Shown: piece by piece, positions 62,102 through 64,000 of the stretch | Numbering within the stretch: the stretch's first letter is position 1 | Layout: every line of letters starts with the position of its first letter | Assembly: GCA_902594605.1 (NCBI GenBank) | Contig: CACJMR010000003.1 | Span: forward strand, 1-64,000 | Reading direction: 5' to 3' | Origin: an uncultured Pelagibacteraceae bacterium | GTDB lineage: Bacteria > Pseudomonadota > Alphaproteobacteria > Pelagibacterales > Pelagibacteraceae | DNA length: 64,000 nt | Position numbers and translations under genes: made by a program | Notes under the pieces: generated by a model | Database searches by the model: none | What the model saw: only the letters and a program-made list of their open reading frames with translations | What the model was told of the DNA's origin: nothing

Positions 62102-62820
62102 TTTTTAATAAACTTTGCTATATAGTTTACAGATAAATCTCTAGAAATATTCCATTCATCCTTAATAATGTTAAAATTCATTCCCTCCAATTTATTGAGA
62201 GATAAATCATATTTCATTAAAATTTTTTTAAGATCCTCAGGTTTAACAAATTTTTCCCATTCGTGTGTTCCAATTGGAAGCCATCTTAGTATATATTCTG
62301 CTCCAACAATTGCAAAAATATAAGATTTTAGAGTTTTATTTATTGTTGCAACAAACATTAGTCCATTTTTTTTTAAAAGTTTTGAGCAGGACTTTAGAAA
62401 AAAATCTATATCTTCCACATGTTCAACAATTTCCATATTTAAAATTACATCAAATTTGTTTTTAATTTTAAGTTTTTCAGGCGAAGAACATAAATAATTA
62501 ATTTTTAGTTTATTTTTTTTTGAATGGAGTTTTGCAATTTTTATATTTTTATCAGATGCATCAATACCTGTTACATTTGCACCCATTTTTGACATTGGTT
62601 CTGATAATAATCCTCCTCCACATCCAATATCTAAAATATTTATTCCTGACAAAGGTTTGAATTTATTTTTTAATTTGAAATTATTAATAATATTTTCTTT
62701 AATATATTTAATTCTTGTTGGATTAAACTTATGAAGTGGTTTGAATTTACCCTCTGGATCCCACCATTCATTGGCCATTTTAGAAAATTTATCTATTTCT
62801 TTTTTATTTATACTAGTCAT
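62098..62820 (-). CDS. ubiG: Ubiquinone biosynthesis O-methyltransferase
   Basis: SAM-dependent methyltransferase for both O-methylations of ubiquinone synthesis. The 240-aa protein has the N-terminal EWWDPEGKFKPLHKFNPTRI signature of UbiG, SAM motif I LDIGCGGGLLSEPMS, GIDASDKNI, and EIVEHVED. The neighbour on the right, lysC, is divergent, as in many alphaproteobacteria. Confidence 0.95.
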   Translation of the reverse strand: MTSINKKEIDKFSKMANEWWDPEGKFKPLHKFNPTRIKYIKENIINNFKLKNKFKPLSGINILDIGCGGGLLSEPMSKMGANVTGIDASDKNIKIAKLHSKKNKLKINYLCSSPEKLKIKNKFDVILNMEIVEHVEDIDFFLKSCSKLLKKNGLMFVATINKTLKSYIFAIVGAEYILRWLPIGTHEWEKFVKPEDLKKILMKYDLSLNKLEGMNFNIIKDEWNISRDLSVNYIAKFIKN

Positions 62821-62895
62821 TGTGATAAATAGTTGACATAATAATTTAGATGTATTTTATCCATTATTTATTAAATATTAATAATTAAAGCTAGC

Positions 62896-64000
62896 ATGAA
62901 AACCATCGTATTAAAATTTGGAGGAACATCTGTAGGAACTATAGATAGAATTAAAAAGGTATGCAAAATTATTGCTTTTTTCAAAAAGAAAAAAAATAAG
63001 GTAGTAGTTGTTTCATCGGCAATGAGTGGTGTGACAAATGAGTTAGTTAATAAATCTAAACTTATAAGTAGCAATTTTGATAGAGCAGAATATGATGCAT
63101 TAGTTTCGACTGGAGAACAAGCTTCATGTGCACTTATTGCTGGTAGACTTAAACATAATGGATTTAAATCAAGATCTTGGACATCATGGCAATTGCCTAT
63201 TTTAACAGTTGGTCCGCACTCAAGTGCAAGGATTAGTTCAGTAGGTATTAAAGCACTTAATAAATATATAAATTCAGGCGGAATACCTGTAATCACGGGT
63301 TTTCAAGGTGTTAGCAATGATTTTAGAATTACCACTATAGGAAGAAGCGGATCTGATGCAACTGCAATTATGCTTGCAAAATTTATCAAAGCTGATGAGT
63401 GTATAATTTATACTGATGTAGATGGAGTTTATACAACGGATCCAAGACAACATAAAAAAGCAAAAAAAATTAAAAAAATTTTTTATGATGAGATGTTAGA
63501 AATGGCATCACTTGGGTCAAAAGTAATGCAGCCTACTTCAGTTCAGGATGCAAAATTAAATAAAATTAATATCAAAGTTAAATCCTCTTTTGTTTCAAAT
63601 AGTGGAACTTTAATAACAGGTTCAAAAAAGACTTTTAGCAATCAAATTATAACTGGAATTTCTTCTACAAAAAATGATGCTAAAATCACAATTGTAGGTG
63701 TTAAAGATAGACCTGGAGTAGCAGCTTCGATTTTTAGACCATTATCTAAGAATTTGATTAATGTTGATATGGTTGTTCAAAATATCTCTCAAAATGGGAA
63801 AGAAACAGATTTAACATTTACAATTAAGTCTGAGGATTTGAAAAAAACTGAGGGATTAATCAAAAAGAATAAGTCAATTTCATATAAAAAATTTTCTTTT
63901 GATAAAGATTTATCAAAAGTTTCTATTATTGGAGTAGGGATGATAACTACACCTGGAATAACTTATAGGATGTTTCAAGCATTAGCTTCGAAAAAAATAA
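62896..64000 (+). CDS. lysC: Aspartate kinase (partial, 3' end beyond window)
   Basis: First step of the aspartate family (lysine, threonine, methionine, diaminopimelate). From the ATG at 62896, 368 codons are visible before the edge. It shows LKFGGTSVG, SAMSGVTNEL, STGEQASCALIAG, GFQGVS and GRSGSDATA, then DGVYTTDPR, followed by the start of the ACT regulatory region (KDRPGVAASIFRPL). The family is about 400-410 aa, so about 40 residues are missing. dapD and dapE elsewhere in the window use the same pathway. Confidence 0.95.
   Translation, partial: MKTIVLKFGGTSVGTIDRIKKVCKIIAFFKKKKNKVVVVSSAMSGVTNELVNKSKLISSNFDRAEYDALVSTGEQASCALIAGRLKHNGFKSRSWTSWQLPILTVGPHSSARISSVGIKALNKYINSGGIPVITGFQGVSNDFRITTIGRSGSDATAIMLAKFIKADECIIYTDVDGVYTTDPRQHKKAKKIKKIFYDEMLEMASLGSKVMQPTSVQDAKLNKINIKVKSSFVSNSGTLITGSKKTFSNQIITGISSTKNDAKITIVGVKDRPGVAASIFRPLSKNLINVDMVVQNISQNGKETDLTFTIKSEDLKKTEGLIKKNKSISYKKFSFDKDLSKVSIIGVGMITTPGITYRMFQALASKKI

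Noticed and set aside
1-64000. CRISPR arrays, insertion sequences, prophage structural genes, rRNA
   Set aside because: No regularly spaced direct repeats, transposase or integrase motifs, capsid genes or rRNA sequence were found on reading both strands.

Overview
The window is an AT-rich (roughly 30% G+C by eye), extremely compact piece of an alphaproteobacterial genome, almost certainly a SAR11/Pelagibacterales member. The signs are 0-20 bp gaps and many start/stop overlaps, alphaproteobacterial gene orders (trpF-trpB-trpA-accD-folC; ihfB-rpsA-cmk-aroA; murA-DUF2948-hisD-infA; rpmH-rnpA-yidD-yidC), GcrA and CycM, a tRNA-His with G1:U72 and A73, and a tandem glycine riboswitch in front of malate synthase, an arrangement described for SAR11. 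No stretch over 300 bases lacks a gene.

Layout. 1-5.7 kb: aroB/aroK, a small membrane protein, a large secreted protein of unknown function, def-fmt-truA. 5.7-13.1 kb (minus): SET-domain and deacetylase-like proteins, lysine (dapE, dapD) and arginine (argB) biosynthesis, a HAD nucleotidase and the rpmH-rnpA-yidD-yidC group. 13.2-21.9 kb (plus): TVP38-type membrane protein, tRNA-Thr (minus), two tiny ORFs, dcd, murA, DUF2948, hisD, infA, tRNA-Phe, a cold-shock protein, tRNA-His, hisS, hisZ, hisG. 21.9-28.9 kb: an accessory, defence-like island with a zinc-ribbon protein, a C5-cytosine methyltransferase, a mirror-symmetric divergent promoter, two unknown small ORFs around a candidate structured RNA, a GHKL ATPase, two unknown proteins and a Vsr endonuclease. 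28.9-33.1 kb: two unknown small proteins, RmuC, a PD-(D/E)XK nuclease, exonuclease I and thioredoxin. 33-45.5 kb (minus): folC, accD, trp genes, pyrF, ihfB, rpsA, cmk, aroA, lptB, lptC, kdsD, RNase D. 45.5-64 kb: NDUFA9-like protein, gcrA, argD-argF, cycM, kdsB-pheA, SRP RNA-dnaX-ybaB-recR, glcB with its riboswitch, accA, secA, argJ, DUF1178, ubiG and the 5' part of lysC.

The most striking observation is in infA. The IF-1 reading frame runs normally for 50 codons, meets a perfect GC-rich hairpin carrying a stop codon, and resumes in another frame exactly 50 nt later at a second glycine codon. This geometry resembles the translational bypass site of phage T4 gene 60. It could be a bypassing element, another kind of intervening sequence, or a broken gene. 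Other points of interest are the symmetric methyltransferase promoter, a candidate RNA with mutually exclusive helices, two tRNAs with non-canonical T-loops (one with an apparently co-varied D-loop), a GC-rich patch inside accD, a CMP kinase without its P-loop lysine, and an AccA with a transmembrane tail.
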